64,000 nucleotides of DNA from Terriglobia bacterium. Lineage in GTDB: Bacteria > Acidobacteriota > Terriglobia > Terriglobales > Acidobacteriaceae. Positions 44,396-52,373 of the stretch are shown piece by piece. Below the pieces are notes generated by a model. That model was not told the origin of the DNA and did not search any database. It was given only the letters and a program-made list of their open reading frames with translations. The position numbers and the translations under genes are program-made. Position 1 is the stretch's first letter, and each line of letters begins with the position of its first letter. The stretch is from positions 1 through 64,000 of the forward strand of contig JAIQFZ010000008.1 of the NCBI GenBank assembly GCA_020073015.1. The letters are read 5' to 3'.

Positions 44396-45265
44396 ATGTT
44401 CAAGATTCTGCAAAAAACGGTCAGCACGGGAACGGTAACCGTAAACTACCCGGCCGAGCCCGCTAAGATCTCCGAACGCTTTCGCGGACGTCCGAGCTTC
44501 GATTTTGACAAATGGAAGGACGCGCGACCGGCTGCCGACGTCTGTCCAACCGGCGCCATCTCCCTGTCTGACAATGATGAATCCCGGAACGTGACCGTCG
44601 ATTACGGTCTCTGCGTCTTCTGCGGTCTATGCGCGGAGGCTTCGTCCGACCAGGCGGTACGCGTCACCCAGGAATTTGCACTGGCGACGTCGGACCGCCG
44701 CAACTTGGTTTTTACCGCGGAGTACACCCTGAATGCCGACCGCACGCACGGTGGATTGCGCAAAGTTGATCGCCGGTTGGTGGATGCCGAAACGGACGTC
44801 GAGAGCCTGGGGCAGAAAGCGCGCGACACCATCCAGAAAATCCTGGGGCGGTCTCTCGCCATCCGTGAGGTCGATGCGGGATCATGCAATGGATGCGAAC
44901 TGGAGATTGTGGCTCTGAACAATCCGGTCCACGACATCGAACGCTTCGGAATCCATTTCGTTGCCTCTCCTCGCCATGCCGACATGCTGCTGGTCACCGG
45001 GCCTGTCACGCGGAATATGGAACTCGCGCTGTTGAAGACGCATCGGGCGATGGCGGAACCCAAGGTCGTCGTCGCGGTCGGCGCTTGCGGCATCAGTGGC
45101 GGCATTTTCGGCGAGAACTACGCGTCTTTGGGGAGCGTCGACAAGGTCCTTCCGGTGGATGTGTATATCCCGGGATGTCCACCCCGGCCACAAGCTCTTC
45201 TGCATGGAATCCTCCTTGCGGTCGGACGTTTGGCGGAACGACTCCACACCGACCGCGCGGGTTGA
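44396..45265 (+). CDS. fusion of ferredoxin-like domain and NuoB/HyfI small subunit
   Basis: 289 residues, three bases after the large subunit. Residues 45-90 are a HyfH/NuoI-type ferredoxin: Cys50 (DVCPTG) and Cys73/76/79 (CVFCGLC). The CxxCxxC of the first motif and the CP of the second (AEASS instead) are missing, so by the usual crossed ligation only one of two 4Fe-4S clusters remains. Residues 150-280 are the NuoB/HyfI fold: SCNGCE (Cys164/167), VGACG (Cys231), PGCPPRP (Cys261), the full N2/proximal cluster set. It passes electrons between an unknown donor and the large subunit. Normally these two proteins are separate genes. It ends the operon. Confidence 0.88.
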   Translation: MFKILQKTVSTGTVTVNYPAEPAKISERFRGRPSFDFDKWKDARPAADVCPTGAISLSDNDESRNVTVDYGLCVFCGLCAEASSDQAVRVTQEFALATSDRRNLVFTAEYTLNADRTHGGLRKVDRRLVDAETDVESLGQKARDTIQKILGRSLAIREVDAGSCNGCELEIVALNNPVHDIERFGIHFVASPRHADMLLVTGPVTRNMELALLKTHRAMAEPKVVVAVGACGISGGIFGENYASLGSVDKVLPVDVYIPGCPPRPQALLHGILLAVGRLAERLHTDRAG

Positions 45266-45383
45266 CATGCGATATCGGATCTTGACCGAAGGGTTCACAG
45301 TGCGCACTGGCTCTGAGATTGAGGTCAGCTCTTTAATTCGACATCCCAGACGGCCCACCGCAATCGGATCACCGCGCTCTTGG

Positions 45384-46652
45384 CTATCGAACCCACGAGA
45401 GCCACGCCCAACCGAAGAATAGAGTCGCCAAGGTGACGGGCAACCCGACGCGAAAGTATTCGCGGAAACCAATGGTCACTTCGGGCCGGGCACGCTCCAC
45501 CACGATGATGTTCGCCACTGAGCCGGTGATCGTGAGATTTCCCGACAGCGTGCTCGCCATGGCCAGGATCAGCCAAGCCGTGTGCGGGTCGGCGAATCCG
45601 GGGATGAGGGACTTCAGAAGCATCACCGCCGGGACATTGCTGAGAAGGTTGGACAGTGCAGCAGTAACCACTGTGAAGCTGGCGGCATGCTGGAGATTCC
45701 AGTGGGTAGCAAAATCCAGGAGGTGGTTGGTGAGCCCTGCGTTCTCGGCGCCGCCGACGATCAGAAACAGGCCGATGAAGAAGACCAGCAGGCCCCAGTC
45801 GATCTGGTCGTAGAGCTTGCGTGGTTCCAGCGTGCGCTCGATCAGCAGGAGGGCCGCACCCAGTGCCGAGATCATGGCCGGCGGCACGCCAGCGAAGAAT
45901 CCGACCACCACCAGAGCCATGACCAGCACCGTCTTCCACATCTGGGGCATCTTCAGCGGTGCGGGCACCGCTTCCACGACCAGCACGTCCGCGCCCAGTG
46001 CGCGCAGGTAGAGCCAGTGGAGCACCGCCCAGTCGATAAGCAGCCCAACCGCGGCGACCGGACCCAGGTGAAACAGAAAATCGCGGTAGCCGATGTGGGA
46101 GAAGGATCCGATCAGCATGTTCTGTGGATTGCCGGTGATCGTGGCAACACTCCCGATGTTCGAAGCCGTGGCCACCGCCAGCAGGTAGGGCAGAGCCGGG
46201 ACGCGCATTCGGCGAGTGACTGTGAGGACAAAGGGCACCATCACGAGGCAAATGATGTCGTTTACGAAGAATGCCGAGAGCACCCCACTGGTGAGAATCA
46301 CCGTCGGAAGAAGGTGTCGCGGGTGTAGACGCTGGATTACCAACTCGGCGATCCACTCGAAGAAGCCGACCAGGTGGAGGTTGCCGACGATCAGCATCAT
46401 GGAGAACAGCAAAACGAGGGTGCTGAAGTCGATGAAGCGCAGTGCTTCGGCAGGATGCACAACCCGGAAGGCGAACAACAATGCCGCACCGATGATTGCC
46501 GCCCCGGGCCGGTCGATCTTCATGCCGGGAAATTTGCCAATCGCAAACACTAGATAGCTGGCCAGGAAGACCGTGTACGCAGCTACCGTCTGAAGTTCCG
46601 GAAGCGTATGGGCGGGGAAGAGGGCCATTGGGTTCGGATCACCATGGTACAT
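45384..46652 (-). CDS. ArsB/NhaD-type (ion transporter superfamily) membrane protein
   Basis: 422 residues, about 11-12 membrane helices. The inverted-repeat hallmarks are both seen: SGVLSAFFVNDIICLVMVPFVL with ATASNIGSVATITGNPQNMLIG in the first half, and AALSNLLSNVPAVMLLKSLIP with ASTLSGNLTITGSVANIIVVE in the second. Such two SNPxN/GNPxN-like hairpins define arsenite (ArsB), Na+/H+ (NhaD) and SLC13-type carriers. The substrate cannot be chosen by motif. Start is uncertain: ATG 46652 or 46628. Convergent with the Ehr operon, 118 bases apart. Given the Na+/H+-linked setting, an NhaD-like role is possible; arsenite export with the ArsR gene 11 kb away is another. Confidence 0.8.
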   Translation of the reverse strand: MYHGDPNPMALFPAHTLPELQTVAAYTVFLASYLVFAIGKFPGMKIDRPGAAIIGAALLFAFRVVHPAEALRFIDFSTLVLLFSMMLIVGNLHLVGFFEWIAELVIQRLHPRHLLPTVILTSGVLSAFFVNDIICLVMVPFVLTVTRRMRVPALPYLLAVATASNIGSVATITGNPQNMLIGSFSHIGYRDFLFHLGPVAAVGLLIDWAVLHWLYLRALGADVLVVEAVPAPLKMPQMWKTVLVMALVVVGFFAGVPPAMISALGAALLLIERTLEPRKLYDQIDWGLLVFFIGLFLIVGGAENAGLTNHLLDFATHWNLQHAASFTVVTAALSNLLSNVPAVMLLKSLIPGFADPHTAWLILAMASTLSGNLTITGSVANIIVVERARPEVTIGFREYFRVGLPVTLATLFFGWAWLSWVR

Positions 46653-46737
46653 CCTGGGAGGGCCAGCAGAGCCGGTGGTAGCGACCGGGGCCTTGTAGGT
46701 TCAATGGATTACTTTAGAGAAATGTTCTGACAAGGCA

Positions 46738-46776
46738 CACGGCAGAGGTCCGGTTCGCGTCCCCACGTTTTGGCCA
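46738..46776 (+). other. degenerate tRNA-3'-end-like sequence
   Basis: CACGGCAGAGGTC, then GGTTCGCGTCCCCACGT and GGCCA align with the tRNA fragment at 14641-14681 over about 40 bases with roughly 32 matches and two gaps. The T stem is damaged (CGG versus CCCC), so it is no functional tRNA. Same orientation, 32 kb from the better copy. It may be an old second attachment scar. The remaining intergenic bases (46653-46838) hold nothing else recognisable. Confidence 0.4.
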
Positions 46777-46838
46777 CGATTCGCGCTAGATTTTCAACTG
46801 CCGGCTAGCTCGCCTGGTTGCCCGGCAATCAGGCATAC

Positions 46839-47969
46839 CTACCTCTGCTCGCGCTTCATCTTGTGCCAGTTCTGGTTGGAGCTGACGTTGGGATCGAAGC
46901 TGGGGCTGTCGCTGAACACGTAGTCGGTCCCGTTGGTCCAGGCGTTCTCATAACCGACCGGGATCTCCACCCTGTAGTTGTTGACCGGATCGCGGTAGGT
47001 ATCGACTCCGCGCAGGCCCTGTATGTAGTTGTCGAACATATGATCGTAGGCTGCGCTTCGCCTCTGGTAGCCTTCGTAAATCATGTCGTCGATTTCGGTG
47101 AGCGTCTTGTGGATCTGCTGCATACGCTGAAAGATGGCTTCCTGCTGGCGCAGTTGTTCGCGCGTCACCGTGGCGAGCAAGCGTACGTGTTCCACGCCCC
47201 AGCGTGGATTGTCCTGGCGCGAGGCGACCACGATCTTGTAGGCCGTGATGTTCCGGTCAAAATCCTCGGCGGGCGCGCGGAAGCTGCTGACAACGGGAGT
47301 CCAATCGACCGATTGCACGGGACCGTACAGGGAGGAGGTGGTAATGATGAGGTAGTCGACCACAGCCGTGAAGTCCTCCACGAACTTCCTGCCTCCTTCG
47401 GTGTATTCGAATTTCACGTGCGCAGCATCCGAGCGCAACTCGTACGGGAACTGAGGCGGCGAGATTTGAGCGAACACGTTGTCCATATACTGATTAACCT
47501 GCAAGGAATACTTCGCCAGTTCCTCTAGGTTCTGACTGTCCACGACTCTTACATCCGAAGCGTTGGGACGCCGATAACGCAGGTAAGTATTTTTCAGGAA
47601 ATCCGCCGCTCCCATCGGTTGCAGGATGGTGAAACCCATTTGCATATGCCCCTGCTGCAACATGGCATTCTGCGACCAGAACATGTAGGTGGCGGGAAAT
47701 TGCTCGATCACCGAGCGTCCATCGGGGCTGGTGATGGTGTAGGCAATGATGACTTCCGGCGGAATCTTGTTCGTGTTCCAGGAGACTCCTCCGGAGAACC
47801 TCCACTCTTTCGGCACAAGGAGGTGGAATACTTCACCTCCGAGACCCTGCTGATCGGTGACCACGTATTTACGGAGAACGATTTGATGTCTGGCGGTCTC
47901 TGCCGCAAAGGCAGCGCAAGCGGTTCCTACGAACAACGCCAAGATAGCTACGGCTAGAGTGCGGCGCAT
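46839..47969 (-). CDS. exported hypothetical protein (376 aa), last gene of the phosphosignalling operon
   Basis: ATG 47969 with AAGGAGG seven bases upstream. Signal peptide MRRTLAVAILALFVGTACAAFAA. The mature part begins beta-rich (GEVFHLLVPKEWRFSGGVSW; EVIIAYTITSPDGRSVIEQFP), includes VKFEYTEGGRKFVEDFTAVVDYLIIT, and ends with a helical stretch (LRQQEAIFQRMQQIHKTLTEIDDMIYEGYQRR) followed by a short beta tail (VEIPVGYENAWTNGTDYVFSDSP). The fold recalls PsbP/MOG1-like lipid-facing proteins, but this is only an impression. Function unknown. It starts 11 bases after the previous stop, so it is the operon's last gene and a likely envelope end-point of the signalling. Confidence 0.7.
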   Translation of the reverse strand: MRRTLAVAILALFVGTACAAFAAETARHQIVLRKYVVTDQQGLGGEVFHLLVPKEWRFSGGVSWNTNKIPPEVIIAYTITSPDGRSVIEQFPATYMFWSQNAMLQQGHMQMGFTILQPMGAADFLKNTYLRYRRPNASDVRVVDSQNLEELAKYSLQVNQYMDNVFAQISPPQFPYELRSDAAHVKFEYTEGGRKFVEDFTAVVDYLIITTSSLYGPVQSVDWTPVVSSFRAPAEDFDRNITAYKIVVASRQDNPRWGVEHVRLLATVTREQLRQQEAIFQRMQQIHKTLTEIDDMIYEGYQRRSAAYDHMFDNYIQGLRGVDTYRDPVNNYRVEIPVGYENAWTNGTDYVFSDSPSFDPNVSSNQNWHKMKREQR

Positions 47970-47980
47970 ACCGATCCTCC

Positions 47981-48889
47981 TTATTCCAACGCCTTTTTCA
48001 GGTTGTGTACCAACCGGTCAGCAACTTTGCGGGGGCCACCGCGCTTGATCGGGCCGAGCAACAGGCTGCGATCGCCCGCTTCGGACGCCCACAGGACTGT
48101 GCCTGCTTTGTCGACGATCGAAACGGTCCCGGTTGCAGTGTCATGCAATCCGAGGTACCGGCCAGTCACCGCAGCGCCAGTCCCTTTCTTCTGTTCGCTG
48201 CTGCCCACCATGAACGCGTCCGCTTCCTCCTGGTGCAGAACGATGACAAAGCGCCTTGGTATTTGCTTGGAAAACTCAGCGCGGAGATACTCGTCCAGGT
48301 TGTTTTCCATCTTTTCGATAAAGAGCTTGTGAACATCCTTGAGCGAGGTGAGACGCTGGACGGGAGCAGGCGGCGGGGGCGGCATCGGTTCTGGAGACGG
48401 GGGTTTTGCAGAACCGGCATTGATGGCTGCGAGCAGTTTGTCATCGGCGCCCGCGAGCGTGAGTTCATGGGAAGTCTCCGGCGTGAGCACGAAACTGACT
48501 CCGCGCTCCCGCACGATCTGCACGATGCGAGCCGGAGGCGCGCCGGCGGTTAACAGCGTCACCACTTCATCTTTCGAGAGCGGCGCAGGTGTCTGTGAGG
48601 GAGGCGCAGGCGTTGCAGGACGATAGTTCGCGCGCACGGCTGCCAGGAGGCTCGGCTCAGCGCCCGCTGCGCGCAGATTGGCCTCCGCCTCGCTGGTGAG
48701 CTGGAACGACACGCCGCGCTTCTCGACAATCTGGATCAGCTCCGGCGTGGTAAGCCCACCAATTTTCAAAGCTTCGCTCAGGCCCTGTTGTGAGATGGGC
48801 TTGGTCGGCTCGGGCGCACTCTGCGCTCCCGCGGGATGCAGAGCGAACAGCGAGACCAGCACTGCGGCAATCAGGAAGCGTGCCCGCAT
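47981..48889 (-). CDS. exported protein with duplicated helical motif
   Basis: 302 residues. AAGGAGGG lies about eight bases before ATG 48889. Signal peptide MRARFLIAAVLVSLFALHPAGAQ. Two copies of a 45-residue unit follow: LTTPELIQIVEKRGVSFQLTSEAEANLRAAGAEPSLLAAVRANY and PPARIVQIVRERGVSFVLTPETSHELTLAGADDKLLAAINAGS, separated by Pro-rich linkers (PATPAPPSQTPAP; PPSPEPMPPPPPAP). The C-terminal 130 residues form an alpha/beta domain (RFVIVLHQEEADAFMVGSSEQ; GTVLWASEAGDRSLLLGPIKRGG). The unit resembles a repeat found beside kinases in Acidobacteria, function unknown. Probably periplasmic. Confidence 0.7.
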   Translation of the reverse strand: MRARFLIAAVLVSLFALHPAGAQSAPEPTKPISQQGLSEALKIGGLTTPELIQIVEKRGVSFQLTSEAEANLRAAGAEPSLLAAVRANYRPATPAPPSQTPAPLSKDEVVTLLTAGAPPARIVQIVRERGVSFVLTPETSHELTLAGADDKLLAAINAGSAKPPSPEPMPPPPPAPVQRLTSLKDVHKLFIEKMENNLDEYLRAEFSKQIPRRFVIVLHQEEADAFMVGSSEQKKGTGAAVTGRYLGLHDTATGTVSIVDKAGTVLWASEAGDRSLLLGPIKRGGPRKVADRLVHNLKKALE

Positions 48890-48909
48890 AGATCAAGCCC
48901 TCCTTCGCA

Positions 48910-50322
48910 TTACTTTTGCAATGCGTCCAGTGATGAAGCGCGTGGATCACGCTCCTTCTTGTCGTTCTTCTTCTTTTTGTTCGCGGACGAGTTTGTGTTC
49001 TCATCCTCGTCCAAGGCTTTTAGAGCCGCCCGGCGACGCTCGGCCGTGGTGGGCTTGGCCGCCGTTTTCGTTTTTCCAATCTTGGTCGGCTTGGAAACGG
49101 TGATCGTGCCGGGCGGCAGGGGCGGGGCCTCTTCGAATTGTTTCTGGATGGTCGGAGTTGGATTCAGTTCCGCTGGGAGCGCCCCTGTAGGAGTGACGGT
49201 TCCTGCCTGTGGCGACGGTCCCGCGGAGACGCTCGGTTGCGCCGTTACGGGTGGAGAGGCCGGATTGACGGCGCGCGTGTTTGGGCGCCAGTGGCCCCAG
49301 AGGAGTGCGACCGCCATCACCAAGGCTGCGGCCAGCACGGTTGCGCCGCCGTAGTACAGCCACCGTGGTTTGCCTGCGGACGTGGCAACCTTGACCGTGC
49401 CTGCAGACGCCGCCTTCGCTTTGGGCGGCATGGAGGGTTCCACTGCCAGCCGCGTCGGCTTGCCAGCGACCACCGGCTCGATGGCCAGGCGGGTCCGCTT
49501 GGCCGGTTCGGTTCCGAGGACCGTCCCGAGTGCCCTGCGGAACTCGCCGGCCGTGCCGAACCGTTGCTCGGGAAGCTTGGCAAGCGCTTTGAGAACAACC
49601 TCTTCTAACGGCGCCGGAATCGAGCTCTGACCGAGACTCGAGAAAGTCGGCGGAGGCTCCTCCAGTTGCGCACGCATCAGTTCGTAATCGGTGTCCCGTT
49701 CAAACGGGAGGCGGCCACTCAGCATTTCGTAGAGCACTACGCCCACCGAATACAGATCGGACCGGATGTCTGCCTCCTGGCCGCGGATGCGTTCCGGCGC
49801 CAGGTACTCGAGCGTTCCGACGATGTTCCCTTCGCGCGTCATGCGCGCCTGGCCCAGGGCCCGGGCGATTCCGAAATCGGTCACCTTCACATGGGTCGAC
49901 GTCAACATGATGTTGGCGGGCTTGAGATCGCGATGCAAAATGCCGAGCGAATGCGCGTGCTCAACTGCATCCAGTACCTGCACCGCTATGTCGACTGCTC
50001 GCTCCGGCAGCATCGGCGGACGCTCACGGATCATCGCGTCCAGCGTGCGACCCGCGACAAATTCCATGACCATGAAGAACTCATCGCCCTCACGGAAGAA
50101 GCTGTACAGGGTGGCGATGTTGGGATGGTTCAGCTTGGCCAGTGTGACGGCTTCGGCATGAAACCGGCCGACAATGTCGGGCTGGCGCGCGATCTCCGGA
50201 CGCAGCATCTTGATGGCGACCTCGCGCTCCACCATGAGATCGACTCCCTTATAGACAGCGCCCATGGCGCCCTCGCCCAGTCTCTCCACGAGCCGGTAGT
50301 TCCCCACCACGCGACCGATCAT
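48910..50322 (-). CDS. Hanks-type Ser/Thr protein kinase with transmembrane segment
   Basis: 470 residues. ATG 50322 overlaps the phosphatase TGA and has GGAGG seven bases upstream; the longer open frame to 50481 is therefore not used. Kinase domain 10-275: GEGAMG loop (16-21), Lys38 (VAIK), HRDLKPAN (130-137), DFG (149-151), TLEYLAPERI, and DIRSDLYSVGVVLYEMLSGRLPF. After a Pro/Lys linker one membrane helix follows (WLYYGGATVLAAALVMAVALLWG, about 355-377). The outer part is Pro/Thr-rich and ends Lys-rich (NKKKKNDKKERDP). It should phosphorylate Ser/Thr, perhaps the FHA protein's partners, opposed by the coupled PP2C phosphatase. Confidence 0.92.
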   Translation of the reverse strand: MIGRVVGNYRLVERLGEGAMGAVYKGVDLMVEREVAIKMLRPEIARQPDIVGRFHAEAVTLAKLNHPNIATLYSFFREGDEFFMVMEFVAGRTLDAMIRERPPMLPERAVDIAVQVLDAVEHAHSLGILHRDLKPANIMLTSTHVKVTDFGIARALGQARMTREGNIVGTLEYLAPERIRGQEADIRSDLYSVGVVLYEMLSGRLPFERDTDYELMRAQLEEPPPTFSSLGQSSIPAPLEEVVLKALAKLPEQRFGTAGEFRRALGTVLGTEPAKRTRLAIEPVVAGKPTRLAVEPSMPPKAKAASAGTVKVATSAGKPRWLYYGGATVLAAALVMAVALLWGHWRPNTRAVNPASPPVTAQPSVSAGPSPQAGTVTPTGALPAELNPTPTIQKQFEEAPPLPPGTITVSKPTKIGKTKTAAKPTTAERRRAALKALDEDENTNSSANKKKKNDKKERDPRASSLDALQK

Positions 50323-51158
50323 CGGGTCACCTCCACGGCGCGAGTCTCTCGCACAACTTGTGGACGCGTCGTTTGCAAGGGCGACACATGAACCACGCCC
50401 ACCGTGATGTTGTCGCTGCCGCCGCGCTCGCGCGCCATCGCGATCAAGGCGGAACAAGCCACATCTGGGGTCCGGGTACATGCGGTATCGCGGATCTCTT
50501 CGTCCTCGACCAGGTCATATAAGCCATCGGAACAGAGCACGAACTGGTCTCCGATCCGGACCGGCAAGGGCGCGTTCCACGTCGCAACCGAGATCTGTTC
50601 ATGCGTGCCCAGGGCCCGCAGAATCACATTGCGATCGGCATGATGGCGTGCGTCGTGCAGGCTGACCACACCTTGCTTCACCAGTTCCATGACGGCCGAA
50701 TGATCCTCGACCATGCGATAGATCCCGCCGTTGCGGATCAGGTACAGCCGCGTGTCGCCGACGTACGCCACCCAAGCAAGGTCATCGCGAAGCGCCAGGG
50801 CTGTGCACGTCGTGCCCATGCCCTTAAGATCGGGGCGCTCGAGAGACAACCGGTGGATCGCATCATTGGCTTTCGTGAAGGCGCTGACCAGGGCCGCGGA
50901 AGCCTCCGAGTCGTTGGCATAGTAGGACTGCCCCACGATCTGAATGGCAAGCTGGCTGGCGATCTCGCCCCCTTCGCAGCCCCCCATCCCGTCCGCCACG
51001 ATCATCAGCATCCCTTTCTCGGCAAGCACCCGGGAATCGGCGGGCCGGATGATCTGGCCGGCATCTTCGTTGGTGTCGCGACAGCAGCCGATGTTAGTCA
51101 GCAGGCTCGCATCCAGTTCGCAGGTGGGCTTGCGCGAGTTTTGCCAGGGCCAGAACAT
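50319..51158 (-). CDS. PP2C-type Ser/Thr protein phosphatase
   Basis: 279 residues, a compact PPM/PP2C domain with no membrane part. The metal-binding motifs are present: CCRDTNEDAG (R...NED), LMIVADGMGGCEGGE (DGxGG), FVLCSDGLYDLVEDEEI (SDGxxD) and RGGSDNITVGVVHV (GGxDNxT). Mg2+/Mn2+-dependent removal of phosphate from Ser/Thr. It starts three bases after the upstream kinase and overlaps the downstream one (ATGA), so phosphatase and both kinases are made from one transcript. Confidence 0.93.
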   Translation of the reverse strand: MFWPWQNSRKPTCELDASLLTNIGCCRDTNEDAGQIIRPADSRVLAEKGMLMIVADGMGGCEGGEIASQLAIQIVGQSYYANDSEASAALVSAFTKANDAIHRLSLERPDLKGMGTTCTALALRDDLAWVAYVGDTRLYLIRNGGIYRMVEDHSAVMELVKQGVVSLHDARHHADRNVILRALGTHEQISVATWNAPLPVRIGDQFVLCSDGLYDLVEDEEIRDTACTRTPDVACSALIAMARERGGSDNITVGVVHVSPLQTTRPQVVRETRAVEVTR

Positions 51159-51161
51159 GGT

Positions 51162-52346
51162 TCAATCCTGTGAGCGTTGCATGGTGTAGCTGTAGGTCGG
51201 CCGTTCGGTTACGTCGAACGCCACCTTTAAGTCTTGAAAGCCTTGCTGCTTCAGATCGAGTTCAACTTTCTCTCCAACTCGCGCTGACAATTGAAACGGA
51301 GTCGAGCCGACGCGACGGTCGTTTCGATACACTTCGGCAGTTCCACTGACAACGTCGACCGTGATGGTTTTCAGCTGAGCGTCTTGGGCGGAGGCGCTGC
51401 TCTGGACCGGCGCTGAAGGCGCAGACGGAGATCCAGCCCACACCAGCAGAAGAACTAGTACAACGAGCGCAGCCGCCGCGCCCCCAGCCCACAGTCCCAA
51501 CCGGCGATGGCCGCCCAACTTGGGAGTGTGATCGGACAGCGATGCCAGTTCGTCGTGCAATTCTGAGGCGGAGGGGTAGCGCTGGTTCGGGTCCCTGCGC
51601 AGGCACCGCTGCAGAATCCGTTCCAGGGTTGGCGAAACAAGGGGATTGAGTGCGGAAGCGGGTGGGTACTGAACGGAACAGATCTTCGCGTACAGTTCCG
51701 GGAGGTTGCTTCCTTCAAAGGGAAGCCGTCCCGTCAACATCTCGTACATGAGGACGCCCAGCGCCCAGACGTCGCTGCGCGTATCTGCCTCTTGCCCCTC
51801 GAGTTGCTCCGGAGCCAGGTTATCCGCAGTACCTATGACCGCTCCGATCTTCGTGACCCGGGCGGTGTGGGGCGCCCGCGCGATCCCAAAATCCAGGATC
51901 TTGACTTCGCCCGCAGGCGTGATTTTGATGTTGTTGGACTTGAGGTCGCGGTGAATGATCCCCTGCTGGTGAATATGCGCGATCGCGCCGGTCACGCGCT
52001 GCAGGATGCCGAGAGCCTCGGTGATTTCGAGCGCCCCCTGGCGGCGGATGCGTTCCGCCAGGGATTCGCCAGCGATGTACTCCATCAGGATGCACGGCCG
52101 GCCTTGATACTCATAAAAGCCATAAAAAGCCGCGATGGCGGGATGTTGTAGGCTGGCCTGGATGCGAGCCTCGTTGTAGGAGCGTTCGAGGAGTGAGCGA
52201 TCCTGCCCGGGGTCGCTGAGGATTTTGATGGCGACGACGCGGCCCAGCTTGGTATGCAGGGCGCGATAAACCTCCCCCATACCGCCCGCACCCAGGAACT
52301 CCACCAGGCGGTATTCTCCGATCGTCGCATTCAGCAAGGATGGCAT
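51162..52346 (-). CDS. Ser/Thr protein kinase with TM segment and PEGA domain
   Basis: 394 residues from ATG 52346; a GTG at 52361 is the other in-frame choice. Kinase 10-270: GAGGMG (19-24), Lys41 (VAIK), HRDLKSNN (132-139), DFG (152-154), TADNLAPEQLEG, DVWALGVLMYEMLTGRLPF. A membrane helix follows (LWAGGAAAALVVLVLLLVWAG, about 293-313). The last 65 residues are a PEGA-like beta domain (TAEVYRNDRRVGSTPFQLSARVGEKVELDLKQQGF), probably outside the membrane as a sensor or wall contact. Second gene of the operon, just after the FHA-protease. Confidence 0.92.
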   Translation of the reverse strand: MPSLLNATIGEYRLVEFLGAGGMGEVYRALHTKLGRVVAIKILSDPGQDRSLLERSYNEARIQASLQHPAIAAFYGFYEYQGRPCILMEYIAGESLAERIRRQGALEITEALGILQRVTGAIAHIHQQGIIHRDLKSNNIKITPAGEVKILDFGIARAPHTARVTKIGAVIGTADNLAPEQLEGQEADTRSDVWALGVLMYEMLTGRLPFEGSNLPELYAKICSVQYPPASALNPLVSPTLERILQRCLRRDPNQRYPSASELHDELASLSDHTPKLGGHRRLGLWAGGAAAALVVLVLLLVWAGSPSAPSAPVQSSASAQDAQLKTITVDVVSGTAEVYRNDRRVGSTPFQLSARVGEKVELDLKQQGFQDLKVAFDVTERPTYSYTMQRSQD

Positions 52347-52373
52347 GCTTGGCCATCGCACTTTCGCAGAAAA

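Noticed and set aside
37617-45265. Active hydrogenase-4 or formate hydrogenlyase
   Set aside because: The large subunit has Ser/Gly at all four NiFe ligand positions, and no maturation or formate dehydrogenase genes are present.
37617-45265. Respiratory complex I (nuo) operon
   Set aside because: KPDAxSEAP and HyfE-type subunits, fusion of NuoC/NuoD and ferredoxin/NuoB, and absence of NuoEFG point to the Hyf/Ehr branch.
45267-45422. 51-codon plus-strand frame (MRYRILTEGFTVRTGSE...) right after the Ehr operon
   Set aside because: No ribosome site, overlaps the end of the convergent transporter gene, and the second half is low-complexity shadow text.
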